DNA from: Psychrobacillus sp. INOP01
Lineage (GTDB): Bacteria; Bacillota; Bacilli; Bacillales_A; Planococcaceae
NCBI RefSeq assembly: GCF_018140925.1
Contig: NZ_CP073315.1
Location: 868,001 to 932,000, forward strand
DNA length: 64,000 nt
Direction: 5' to 3'
The position numbers and the translations under genes are program-made. The notes under the pieces were generated by a model that did no database searches, was not told the DNA's origin, and saw only the letters and a program-made list of their open reading frames with translations. This document shows, in pieces, positions 40,529 to 48,975 of this stretch (position 1 is its first letter; each line of letters begins with the position of its first letter).

Positions 40529-41833
40529 TTAGTAATAATCAGTTGATCGATCTTGTTGAAATTTATTTCGATTTAAAATTGTTCCTAATACATTAGCTTG
40601 CACTTTATGAAGCTTCTCTAAGCTTTTCTTTGCAATATCCTTTTTTGTTTTACTACCATTGATAACGAGCAGACAGCCATCCGCTATATCTACTAAACTA
40701 AGCACATCAGCAACCAATAATGGTGGACTATCAATAATAATGACATCAAACTGCTTCTCTAACTGGTTGAGCAATATTTTCATCTCATTGGATGAAGAAA
40801 TTTCAGCTGGATTCGGAGGATAAGGACCTGCCCCAATGAATGACAGGTTTTCAAATTCTGTAAGTTGGATAATATCTGCAAGCTTTGCCTGCCCAGCTAC
40901 AAAGGAAGTAATCCCTGCTTGTTTTTTCATATTAAATATTTTTCTACCTACAGGTCGACGTAAGTCTGCGTCAACATAGACAACTTTTTTATTATCCATC
41001 GCAAACGTTTTCGCTAAACTTGCACTGATGAATGATTTTCCTTCCCCCGCAACTGAGCTTGTAATTACAACCGATTTAATTGTTTGTTCATTTAATTGGA
41101 ATTGTATATTTGCTCGTATGTTTCGAAAGGACTCAATCGAATTTTCAAACCTGTTCAATTGGTCTTTTATAACAGGAATTGAACCCATGCTAGGTAAACT
41201 AAGATGCTTTTCTGTTAATTCCTCAAGATTTAAAATAGTAAAATATGTTTCTTTTATTATTAAGAAAACGAAACAAATAAATGTTCCTAAGAAAAAAGAA
41301 ATAACGAAATAAAACGCAGAATGCGGATTAACCACTTTTGTATTATTTTTAATTGAAGCTTCCCCGAGGATAATTAAATTTTCCATCTTCATCAAAGTCT
41401 TAATTTCTTCTTGAAATACATTCGCAACCATATTTACTAAATCAACTGCACCCTTCGCTGTTCCATCCTGTACTTGAATCGTCATGATTTGTGACTGGTT
41501 ATTCGATATTATTGTTATTTTATTTTTTAATTCATTTATACTTACTTTGTTATCCATGGAATCACTTACTTTTTCTAATACTTGGTTTGTAGTTAATAAA
41601 TATTTATATGTTTCAATTAAACGTAAATTCGCATCGATCTCATTGATGGAGACCCCTGTGTTTGGAGTAGTTGAGTAATTAACAAGAATATCCATTTCTG
41701 CTTCATAAACTTTTGGAATTGTTAGTCCAATGGCTCCTCCAGTGCAAGTTATGAACAATATAATCACTACTATTCGGATCCAATAACTTTTTATTACTCC
41801 AAATATTTGCTTAATATTGATACTATAATTCAT
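40529..41833 (-). CDS. Fused Wzz chain-length modulator and tyrosine autokinase
   Basis: A 434-residue protein joining two parts. Residues 1-190 form a Wzz domain with two membrane segments (about 16-36 and 170-190). From about 215 there is a BY-kinase: Walker A SSVAGEGKSFIS, the VVYVDADLRRP Walker A' motif, a FDVIIIDSPP Walker B, and a tyrosine-ending tail DRSTDYY. In B. subtilis and streptococci the two parts are separate proteins. The ATG has only a weak upstream ribosome site. Confidence 0.9.
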   Translation of the reverse strand: MNYSINIKQIFGVIKSYWIRIVVIILFITCTGGAIGLTIPKVYEAEMDILVNYSTTPNTGVSINEIDANLRLIETYKYLLTTNQVLEKVSDSMDNKVSINELKNKITIISNNQSQIMTIQVQDGTAKGAVDLVNMVANVFQEEIKTLMKMENLIILGEASIKNNTKVVNPHSAFYFVISFFLGTFICFVFLIIKETYFTILNLEELTEKHLSLPSMGSIPVIKDQLNRFENSIESFRNIRANIQFQLNEQTIKSVVITSSVAGEGKSFISASLAKTFAMDNKKVVYVDADLRRPVGRKIFNMKKQAGITSFVAGQAKLADIIQLTEFENLSFIGAGPYPPNPAEISSSNEMKILLNQLEKQFDVIIIDSPPLLVADVLSLVDIADGCLLVINGSKTKKDIAKKSLEKLHKVQANVLGTILNRNKFQQDRSTDYY

Positions 41834-42079
41834 GTTAACTTCATCGTGTCCAAATTAGCAGACTCCTCCCTTAAAATTTCCAGATAGAATTATATTCAAC
41901 CGTTTATCCCATAAACTTGTACATTTCTCTACCACGTCACCTTTATGTTAGAAATTAAGAGGGGCTGCAAGCTTGCAAATGCAAATTGAAGTTTCTTATA
42001 TGGTGTCACAACCACCACATGTAGTCCTAAGAATATGCCTTCATGGTAGAGCCCTCTCCCTTTCTGATTTAAGTTACTC

Positions 42080-42733
42080 TTACCAAGCCCCTTTTCCTGT
42101 AATCACTATATAAACTGTCTGAAGTACGATTTTCAGGTCTAGTAAAAAGGAGCAATGCTTTACATAATATAAATCGTATGCGATTTTTTCTCCGTGAGTA
42201 ATTGCGGAACGGCCATTTACTTGGGCATACCCTGTTATTCCTGGTTTTACTTTTAAACGGTTTTTTTGAGTAGAGGAATAATGTTTGGTTATTTCAATCA
42301 TTTCTGGCCTTGGTCCTACTATACTCATCTCCCCCTTCAAAACATTCCAAAGCTGGGGAATTTCATCTATACTATACTTTCTATATATTCTTCCAAGTTT
42401 CGTGATATATAGAGTTTGTGGTGTTGTAAATTCAAAATCTTGTGGCACCTCATCTTTCCATTCATATTTGTGAGAGCTAGATTCAATATCTTCCGCTTGC
42501 ATGGTTCGAAACTTCCAAATAATAAATGGTTGGTCATACAAGCCTGCCCTTAGTTGTTTGTAAAAAAGTGGACGTCCCGAGAAAATCAGTAGAATAACTG
42601 AAAACAGTATTATAAAAGGAAATAACAAAATAAGTAACAAGCTGCTACCTAATATATCTACTGTTCGTTTAACAAAACTACGATAAAAATAAATTGGCGC
42701 CTGTTCATAAGGCGGTTGATCTAATTTTTCCAC
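42080..42733 (-). CDS. Undecaprenyl-phosphate sugar phosphotransferase
   Basis: A 217-residue polyprenol phosphoglycosyltransferase that starts the repeat unit by moving a sugar phosphate to undecaprenyl phosphate. One N-terminal membrane hairpin (about 27-52) is followed by KFRTM, RKYSIDEIPQLWNVLKGEMS, VGPRPE and the KPGITGYAQVNGR motif. It is the first gene of the locus. The start is a GTG 8 nt after AAGGAG. A 246-bp gap separates it from the kinase gene. Confidence 0.95.
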   Translation of the reverse strand: MEKLDQPPYEQAPIYFYRSFVKRTVDILGSSLLLILLFPFIILFSVILLIFSGRPLFYKQLRAGLYDQPFIIWKFRTMQAEDIESSSHKYEWKDEVPQDFEFTTPQTLYITKLGRIYRKYSIDEIPQLWNVLKGEMSIVGPRPEMIEITKHYSSTQKNRLKVKPGITGYAQVNGRSAITHGEKIAYDLYYVKHCSFLLDLKIVLQTVYIVITGKGAW

Positions 42734-42736
42734 GAT

Positions 42737-43030
42737 TTGTTCTCCTTAACATAAAATATTAGAAAACAACCTCGTACATAAAAGAATATTCAATGCTCCT
42801 ATTAAAAAGAAGTATTCTTATATGATTATGAAAATGTTTTCCATCCTTATTAGCTTATGAGCTTATATACCTTATGTATGGGGACATTCTATCCATTCCT
42901 TAATAATAAAAGTTTTTATGTCTTGTTTTTATTGGAACGTAGAACAATAGATGTATTCGAGGTAATTGAGAGTATAGTAGGATTTTATTTTATTATTCCA
43001 TGAGGTTTTAGTATATTCTTTGGAATTTTC
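42737..43030. other. Intergenic region upstream of the polysaccharide locus
   Basis: About 300 bp of AT-rich DNA between the exonuclease terminator and the first polysaccharide gene. It must hold the locus promoter, but no -35/-10 pair stands out. I see no JUMPStart-like element or convincing small ORF. Confidence 0.5.
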
Positions 43031-43032
43031 AT

Positions 43033-43070
43033 AAAAAAAGCACTACAGGAAAAGTTTCTCCTGTAGTGTT
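43033..43070 (-). terminator. Terminator of the nucleotidyltransferase-exonuclease operon
   Basis: CACTACAGGA (43041-43050) pairs perfectly with TCCTGTAGTG (43059-43068). A run of seven Ts follows on the minus strand. Confidence 0.9.
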
Positions 43071-43071
43071 T

Positions 43072-43794
43072 TTAGATTCTTGCAAACTGATCATATACAT
43101 CCTGTAACGTTTCACAGCCAAGCATTTTAACTTTTTCCACATAGATGCTCCAAAGTTTTGCGGTCATTTTGGCGTCCTCTAATGCATGATGGCGCCTTAC
43201 AATTGGGATATCGTTATGCTTACACAAATCTTCTAACGAACTTAGTTGTATATTTGGCTCAGCAATTTTGTATAGAAAGGACGTATCGACGATGCGATGC
43301 TTAAATGGTGTACGAAATAGCTTTGTACTTGCATGTTGCATAAAATTTCTTTCGTGATTTGCATGATGCGCAACAAGTGTACAGTCTTTTGCAAATTGAA
43401 GAAATTCAATTAGTACATCCCCGATAAATCTTGCATCCTTCAACTGTTCATTTGTAATACCAGTTAGTCCGACAATATCCATTGGAATTTCTTTTTCAGA
43501 GTATATAAGCGAGTAGAAAATCTCGTCCTCTTGAATGGATGAACCAATCATTTTTATTGCACCAATGGAGATAATGTCATCCCCTTGCTCTGGGTTAAAG
43601 CCAGTCGTTTCAATGTCGAAAACTACAAATTTTAGCTCATCCAAGAGAATTTTTAAAGTATCCTCTTTTTTCATGTCTTTTTGCAGGTTTCTTAAAAAAG
43701 CCATTTGTTGTGCGCTTTGAACATCGCCTATGCCAACATTCGTGCGTTTTCCTTGAATACCTCTTAGTATTTGCATGAAAGGTTCAAACGCCAT
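43072..43794 (-). CDS. 3'-5' exonuclease, DnaQ/PolC epsilon type
   Basis: A 240-residue DEDDh exonuclease. Exo I is in VVFDIETTGFNPEQGD (about residue 56), Exo II near HHANHERNFM and Exo III in RRHHALEDA, where the histidine and aspartate complete the set. An N-terminal extension of about 50 residues precedes the domain. I use the ATG at 43794, 6 nt after AAGGTG. It overlaps the DUF294 gene by 11 bp, so the two are made together. It resembles polymerase III proofreading subunits, but the partner is unknown. Confidence 0.88.
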   Translation of the reverse strand: MAFEPFMQILRGIQGKRTNVGIGDVQSAQQMAFLRNLQKDMKKEDTLKILLDELKFVVFDIETTGFNPEQGDDIISIGAIKMIGSSIQEDEIFYSLIYSEKEIPMDIVGLTGITNEQLKDARFIGDVLIEFLQFAKDCTLVAHHANHERNFMQHASTKLFRTPFKHRIVDTSFLYKIAEPNIQLSSLEDLCKHNDIPIVRRHHALEDAKMTAKLWSIYVEKVKMLGCETLQDVYDQFARI

Positions 43795-44758
43795 TGTGCA
43801 CACCTTTTTTCATCAAAGCAATCACTTCGCGATGTAACTTTATGCCACCTTTAATAATCCGTTTAATATCTTTCTGTTCAGCCTTGGTCAGTTTTTCAAC
43901 CTGCAAATAGTGCGTATCTAAATAGCTCTCAACCTTAGATAACGACAGACGATACTTTAATAAATCCGAAAAATTTCTTTCGGTATTTTTTAGTAAGACT
44001 GCATATTCCCGAATTTGAATTAGATGACTCATTCGAACTAAAGTTGAAGTTTCCAATATTCCCTCTCTTATCGAAAGGAGTCGAATGGCATTTACATATG
44101 GTAGAAATCCAGAATATTTTAAGTTCACGGATCCTTGATATAAGCCATGTCTTTCCACTAACAGCTGACCAAGTGGACCAATTACATTTTTGACATGCTC
44201 TACATTAGCAGTAAACAGGTTTAGTAAATTCGGATGTTGTAATTGGTATGCATGAATGTATGATTTCAACTGATGGATGAATCCCACCTTTCCATGAAGC
44301 ACCCTAGCATCATAAAAGATTTGAAGGTAACGAATCGACTCCCAGCTTTCATCATCCACCCAGTCTTGGAGTTGTAGGTTCCATCCATCATAGGATTTAC
44401 ACCACCTAGAATTAGAGCTCATCACTTTACCTTCGCAATACGGATACCCTACCTTATGTAGCCCGTAAGAAATTTCCTTTCCAAACACCTCAAAATACAG
44501 ATCATTTTCATCATTCGATATTTCATAAGCAATTCCATGATCTTGATCACTGATCATTCCTTGTTCTAATCGCCCTCCACTACCTGTTATGAACCAAGAA
44601 AAATCACATGGAGCTGGAACTCTTTTCATCTTTTTAGTTGCTACTTCCAATACTTTAAGCATTACCTGATCGTGAAAATCATTGAGCGAAACGATGTCAT
44701 CTAGGAAGTTTGTAATATATAATTCCTTCCATTCTCGAATAGATTCATACGTTTCCAC
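43784..44758 (-). CDS. DUF294-type putative nucleotidyltransferase
   Basis: A 324-residue protein with a nucleotidyltransferase-like motif GSGGRLEQGMISDQDHGIAYE at about 59-79 (GSG and a DxD-like QDHD-type acid pair), followed by a helical region of the DUF294/GlnD-like group. Unlike many relatives it has no CBS or cNMP-binding domain. Known relatives are linked to signalling or protein modification. Overlap with the exonuclease suggests a joint function that I cannot name. Confidence 0.75.
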   Translation of the reverse strand: METYESIREWKELYITNFLDDIVSLNDFHDQVMLKVLEVATKKMKRVPAPCDFSWFITGSGGRLEQGMISDQDHGIAYEISNDENDLYFEVFGKEISYGLHKVGYPYCEGKVMSSNSRWCKSYDGWNLQLQDWVDDESWESIRYLQIFYDARVLHGKVGFIHQLKSYIHAYQLQHPNLLNLFTANVEHVKNVIGPLGQLLVERHGLYQGSVNLKYSGFLPYVNAIRLLSIREGILETSTLVRMSHLIQIREYAVLLKNTERNFSDLLKYRLSLSKVESYLDTHYLQVEKLTKAEQKDIKRIIKGGIKLHREVIALMKKGVHNGV

Positions 44759-44778
44759 TAGTACACGCCCTTTTATAT

Positions 44779-44808
44779 AAAAAGCCTCTAAATAATAGAG
44801 GCTTTTTT
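44779..44808 (-). terminator. Terminator of amtB
   Basis: AAAAGCCTCTA and TAGAGGCTTTT form an 11-bp stem with T runs on both strands. It therefore may also end read-through from the other side. Four TTTGA repeats (44806-44825) lie next to it. Confidence 0.85.
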
Positions 44809-44831
44809 GATTTGATTTGATTTGAATTAAT

Positions 44832-46100
44832 TTAATTTAGAGATTTCGATTCTTCTAAAATCATTTGTTCAGGATAACCATAGTTGCCGTGTTCGCTCAT
44901 ATCTAGACCCATTAGTTCCTCTTCTTCCGATACACGAATACCACCCATTACTTTTTTCATTATAAAAAGGATAGCATAGGAAACTACGAATGCAAATAAA
45001 CCACAGGACACAACTCCCATTAGTTGAACACCTAATTGATCCAATCCACCCCCGTAAAATAATCCAGCTTTACCAACGGATGCAAGTTCCGGTGTTGCGA
45101 AGAAACCAGTAGATAATGTTCCCCATACTCCAGCAGCTCCATGTACAGATAGCGCATAAATTGGATCATCCACTTTTCTCTTTTCAAAAAATCTAGCGCT
45201 ATAGAATACTAATACTCCAGCGATTAAACCAATGACAACAGATGCCCATACATCTACGAATGCACAAGAAGCAGTAATAGCAACCAATCCAGCTAAAGCA
45301 CCGTTTAAAATCGTTGGAATATCTGATTTACCTAGTACTACCCATGATATTAACGTGGCCGCAACAGCTCCCGCTCCAGCAGCAAGCGTTGTGTTTAAAG
45401 CAACATATCCAAAGAATGCTGCATCTACAGATACCGTACTACCAGCGTTAAATCCGAACCAACCAACCCAAAGGATTAGTACACCTAAAGCTGTATATAC
45501 CTGGTTATGTCCGGCAAGGTTGTTTGCTGAGCCGTCCTTATTGAATTTCCCAATTCTTGGTTTAAGAATCATTGTTGCTGCAAGAGCGGCCATTGCACCA
45601 GTTAAATGAACAACAGTTGAGCCTGCAAAATCCTGTTTGCCATGTTCAGCCAACCAACCTCCACCCCACACCCAGTGAGCAATTACTGGGTACACAATTA
45701 TTCCAAAAAGAATAGTGAAAATAACATACGCGGATAATTTTGCACGTTCTGCAAAACCACCAAGTGCTATGGTTACTGCGATACCGGCAAATGCTAATTG
45801 GAAAACAAAGAATACGGTTGTAGCAAGACCTGCTCCCTCTAGAATTTCTCCACTATAGAAAAAGTCTGTCATTCCTACGAAGAAATTTGCATCTCCCCCG
45901 AAGATAAACCCATAGCCTACTGCCCAGAACACCATTGACGCTAGACCAAATGTGAATATTGTTTTACCAGCAACGTGACCAGCATTTTTCATTCTTGTAG
46001 AACCAGCTTCTAATAATATAAATCCACCGATCATAAATATGACTAAAATTGCAGCTATCATCGTCCACAAGCTGTTCATCAAATACATTACATCTTCCAT
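44832..46100 (-). CDS. amtB: Ammonium transporter
   Basis: A 422-residue Amt/Mep channel with about 11 membrane segments. Visible signature blocks are GAFAERAKLSAY, STVVHLTGAMAALAA with a pore histidine and SVHGAAGVWGTLS with the second. The start is the ATG at 46100, 6 nt after GGGGAGAG. An ATG two codons earlier touches the site. No glnK is adjacent on either side, unlike B. subtilis nrgAB. A TnrA-type box lies upstream. Confidence 0.95.
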   Translation of the reverse strand: MEDVMYLMNSLWTMIAAILVIFMIGGFILLEAGSTRMKNAGHVAGKTIFTFGLASMVFWAVGYGFIFGGDANFFVGMTDFFYSGEILEGAGLATTVFFVFQLAFAGIAVTIALGGFAERAKLSAYVIFTILFGIIVYPVIAHWVWGGGWLAEHGKQDFAGSTVVHLTGAMAALAATMILKPRIGKFNKDGSANNLAGHNQVYTALGVLILWVGWFGFNAGSTVSVDAAFFGYVALNTTLAAGAGAVAATLISWVVLGKSDIPTILNGALAGLVAITASCAFVDVWASVVIGLIAGVLVFYSARFFEKRKVDDPIYALSVHGAAGVWGTLSTGFFATPELASVGKAGLFYGGGLDQLGVQLMGVVSCGLFAFVVSYAILFIMKKVMGGIRVSEEEELMGLDMSEHGNYGYPEQMILEESKSLN

Positions 46101-46146
46101 TGTCATCTCTCCCCTTTTTCTATATGTTAGGTTTTCTATCCTTTCA

Positions 46147-46163
46147 TGTAAGAAAACATAACA
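46147..46163. promoter_or_regulatory. TnrA/GlnR-type operator upstream of amtB
   Basis: Read on the minus strand, TGTTATGTTTTCTTACA fits the consensus TGTNANAWWWTMTNACA at all but one position. It is 47 bp before the amtB start. TnrA activates ammonium transport under nitrogen limitation in B. subtilis. The gene for the regulator is not in the window. Confidence 0.75.
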
Positions 46164-46297
46164 TTGTTTATATTATTTATTCTATTCATTTTTACATAGA
46201 TGTCAACACAATTTTCTGAATATATTTTATTTTTAAATATGTTAGTTTAACAAACCCTTCTTAAACCTTATTTTCAACAAGATTAAATTTTTACAAA

Positions 46298-46320
46298 TAA
46301 AAAAACCGCCTACACCGTTT
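46298..46320 (-). terminator. Weak terminator after mgtC
   Basis: AAAAAC and GTTTTT arms with one internal mismatch and a T run on the minus strand lie between mgtC and amtB. The stem is short, so this is tentative. Confidence 0.4.
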
Positions 46321-46356
46321 TTAACAGTGATGACAGTTTATCTACCATACATTTAT

Positions 46357-46839
46357 TTAATTCCACTCGCCGTCGCTATCCTCTTCTTCCTTCCCTCGAG
46401 CAGGAAGTATACCCATTTTAACCGCTAATTTTGGTAAGTTCATTGCGATGAACATTAGTACGACCGTTATAATTGCAAGATCATACGCACCATATCCAAT
46501 AGTTAACCCCACACATGCAGTGATCCAAAGGTTTGCTGCCGTTGTAAGTCCTCGTTTTACATTATCCTTGTCTACCCAGATTACCCCCGCCCCAAGGAAC
46601 CCAATACCACTTATTACTTGAGCTGCCAAACGCATGGGATCCATATACGCTCCTTGGTTTAGAGATGATAGTGCCATAGCTAAAGTTGATCCTAAACATA
46701 CTAAAATATGTGTTCTGATACCTGCTGGTTTATTTTTTATCGCTCGCTCTAGACCAATAAAAAATCCTATTAAAGTTGCTACACCTAACCGGATGTACAA
46801 GTCATAATGCGAATTAAATAATGTAGTAATGAAGTCCAT
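46357..46839 (-). CDS. MgtC/SapB family membrane protein
   Basis: A 160-residue membrane protein with about four or five hydrophobic segments. The family motifs are RLGVATLIGFFIGLERA near the N terminus, AGIRTHILVCLGS and ISGIGFLGAGVIW. It lacks the C-terminal ACT-like domain of Salmonella MgtC, as in many Bacillus relatives. Members are linked to survival in low magnesium or acid. The role here is not clear. Confidence 0.88.
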   Translation of the reverse strand: MDFITTLFNSHYDLYIRLGVATLIGFFIGLERAIKNKPAGIRTHILVCLGSTLAMALSSLNQGAYMDPMRLAAQVISGIGFLGAGVIWVDKDNVKRGLTTAANLWITACVGLTIGYGAYDLAIITVVLMFIAMNLPKLAVKMGILPARGKEEEDSDGEWN

Positions 46840-46983
46840 ATTTTAAATCCTCCTAAAAGTTCTGTTCGGATAACATTCTATAAATCTTCTCAAAATCCTT
46901 CAAAGGTAAATACTATCACAAATTGGATACCTAATAATAAATCACGATCCATAAGAAAAACCAGGCAAAAAAAAATGCCCGGT

Positions 46984-47489
46984 TCTTTAAGGTCAAAACC
47001 TGTTTCTATCGTTTTATTACCGATTGTTTTTTTAGGAAATACTGGTCGTGACTAACGTCACGACCAGCATCTTTTTTTGGTAATTTTATAGCGTTCGTCT
47101 GTTCGCCGCCATCCCACAACTTTTAGAAACAGGTTAGTGCCTTTATGGATAACTAGAGAAATGACACTTTCCCATTCATAGATGGGATGACACTCTTAAT
47201 ATTTCTCTTTATTTCCACAAGTAAAAAAGAAAATCTACTTTCTTCATCCTTCATTCCAGAATAGTATCCCTATTTAGACAGTCGATTTACCCTATATTAA
47301 TTGTAGTGGAAGGTGGCGACTCCGGCAGGATGAGCGAGACAGATGAACTATCACAGGCGAACGCGGAGCGTCGGTGATGGTTCATCGCTCACCCTGCGGA
47401 GGCCAACAGGATGTTGGTCACGAAGGCGTTGCGCTCGCGTGGTGGCGTTCTTAGCCATCGTTCCTTTGTCTCCACCTGAAACGGAAATC
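46984..47489 (+). repeat. Composite intergenic repeat, copy B
   Basis: About 500 bp between mgtC and bglA repeats the blocks of 11956-12552 in the same order and orientation. It begins CTTTAAGGTCAAAACCT and ends CTGAAACGGAAATC. Differences from copy A are a shorter middle and an extra GC-rich segment at about 47400-47466, where GGCCAAC and GTTGGTC form a further hairpin. No plausible gene lies inside. Confidence 0.8.
47042..47076 (+). terminator. Hairpin with T run inside repeat copy B
   Basis: CTGGTCGTGAC (47042-47052) pairs perfectly with GTCACGACCAG (47057-47067), followed by CATCTTTTTTT. It corresponds to the hairpin at 12042-12083 in copy A, although the arms differ in sequence. Confidence 0.6.
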
Positions 47490-47562
47490 AGTCATATTAT
47501 TCATTTTTTAAAGTGCCATAAACCCAGTGTTCACAGGACACCTTTATATACTTTCCTATCTA

Positions 47563-47604
47563 AATAAAAAGGAGAACACTAAATTACAAAGTGCTCACCT
47601 CTCC
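47563..47604 (-). terminator. Terminator of the beta-glucoside operon
   Basis: GGAGA..CACT (47571-47580) pairs with AGTG..TCTCC (about 47590-47604), with T-rich CTTTTTATTT following on the minus strand, 9 bp after the bglA stop. Confidence 0.75.
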
Positions 47605-47613
47605 ATTATAGAA

Positions 47614-48957
47614 TTATAATTTAAATTCACCATTTTTAATTGTTTCACGGAACCAATGGTAGCTATCCTTTTTAGTTCTTACCAATGTCTCATAATCCAC
47701 ATGCACAATTCCAAAACGCATACTATACCCCAAAGCCCATTCAAAATTATCAAGTAGCGACCAGTATAAGAACCCTTTTACATTAACACCAGAATCCATA
47801 CTTCGCTTTAAAGCCGTCAAGTGAGTTTTTAAGTAATCAATTCTTTTATGATCAGCAACTTCACCATTAACTGGTTCATCATTATAGCAGGCACCATTTT
47901 CTGTAATATAAATTGGCACACTGCCGTAAAGGTCTTTAATTTTGACAAGAACTTTATAAAAACCTTCCGGATAGATAAACCAGTCTATATCTGTTTTGTC
48001 ATATCCCATATCGATACTCTCTAAATCGAATAACTCTTCATTTTCTTTATAGCGTCCTACATTACCCGTGTAATAATTTAACCCGAGAAAATCGATTGGT
48101 TGCGAAATTATTTCCAGATCCCCCTCTAAAATGGTTGGAGTAGCACCTTTTCCTTTAAACCATTCCAACATGAAATCAGGATAGCTCCCTTTAAAAACTG
48201 GATCAAAAAACCATTCTAAATTCCAAGCGTTTCCTCGATTGCACGCTTCAATATCCTGCTCTTTCGTACTGTATGGTTCAAACCAAGTAACATTAGGAGC
48301 ATATCCAATTTCACCCTCCACGTCACTTTCTCTAAAACATTTCACCGCACGACCATGTGCTACCAATAAATGATGCCCTACATCAGTCGCAAGTTGGAGA
48401 TTCTGATTTCCCGGTGCATGCTCCCCAATATAATTAGATAGGAAAGATGAGCACCAAGGCTCGTTAATAGTTATCCACTTTTTAATCTTTCCGTTGAATT
48501 CCTTAAACATAAAGTCCGCATATTGAACGAACGCTTCAATTGTTTCCCGATTATCCCAGCCACCTTTGTCCTGTAACGCCTGCGGGAGATCCCAATGATA
48601 CAACGTACAAATTGGTTCGATGCCTTTTCCTAGCATTAAGTCTACTAATTTATGATAATAGTCGACTCCTTTTTGGTTCACTTCTCCTGTACCATTTGGG
48701 AAAATCCTTGGCCATGCAACAGAAAAGCGATATACACTAGCTCCTAAGTCATGTATTAGCTCTACATCCTCTCCATACCGGTGGTAGCTATCGCAAGCTA
48801 CGTCGCCGGTATCTCCATTATGTACCTTCCCTGGAGTTTTAGAAAAGGTATCCCATATTGAGACCCCTCTGCCATCTTCGTTTGTTGCACCTTCAATTTG
48901 ATAGGATGCAGTTGCTGCTCCCCATCTAAAATCCTTTGGAAACTGTATAATCGCCAT
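47614..48957 (-). CDS. Beta-glucosidase, glycoside hydrolase family 1
   Basis: A 447-residue GH1 enzyme, complete by length. The N-terminal FRWGAATASYQIEGA, acid/base glutamate in TINEPW (about residue 166) and nucleophile in YITENGA (about 353) are all present. No signal peptide is seen, so it acts on imported sugars. There is no sign of phospho-sugar specificity, and uptake here is by ABC transport, so an unphosphorylated beta-glucoside such as cellobiose is likely. It is the last gene of the operon. Confidence 0.93.
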   Translation of the reverse strand: MAIIQFPKDFRWGAATASYQIEGATNEDGRGVSIWDTFSKTPGKVHNGDTGDVACDSYHRYGEDVELIHDLGASVYRFSVAWPRIFPNGTGEVNQKGVDYYHKLVDLMLGKGIEPICTLYHWDLPQALQDKGGWDNRETIEAFVQYADFMFKEFNGKIKKWITINEPWCSSFLSNYIGEHAPGNQNLQLATDVGHHLLVAHGRAVKCFRESDVEGEIGYAPNVTWFEPYSTKEQDIEACNRGNAWNLEWFFDPVFKGSYPDFMLEWFKGKGATPTILEGDLEIISQPIDFLGLNYYTGNVGRYKENEELFDLESIDMGYDKTDIDWFIYPEGFYKVLVKIKDLYGSVPIYITENGACYNDEPVNGEVADHKRIDYLKTHLTALKRSMDSGVNVKGFLYWSLLDNFEWALGYSMRFGIVHVDYETLVRTKKDSYHWFRETIKNGEFKL

Positions 48958-48975
48958 TTATTGCCCACCTTTCAT

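Noticed and set aside
44806-44825. Four TTTGA repeats as a phase-variation tract
   Set aside because: They lie outside the coding region, after the amtB stop, and are too few to suggest slippage control.
47343-47567. Open frame of 74 codons on the plus strand
   Set aside because: It runs through repeat copy B. The equivalent part of copy A is not open in a matching frame.
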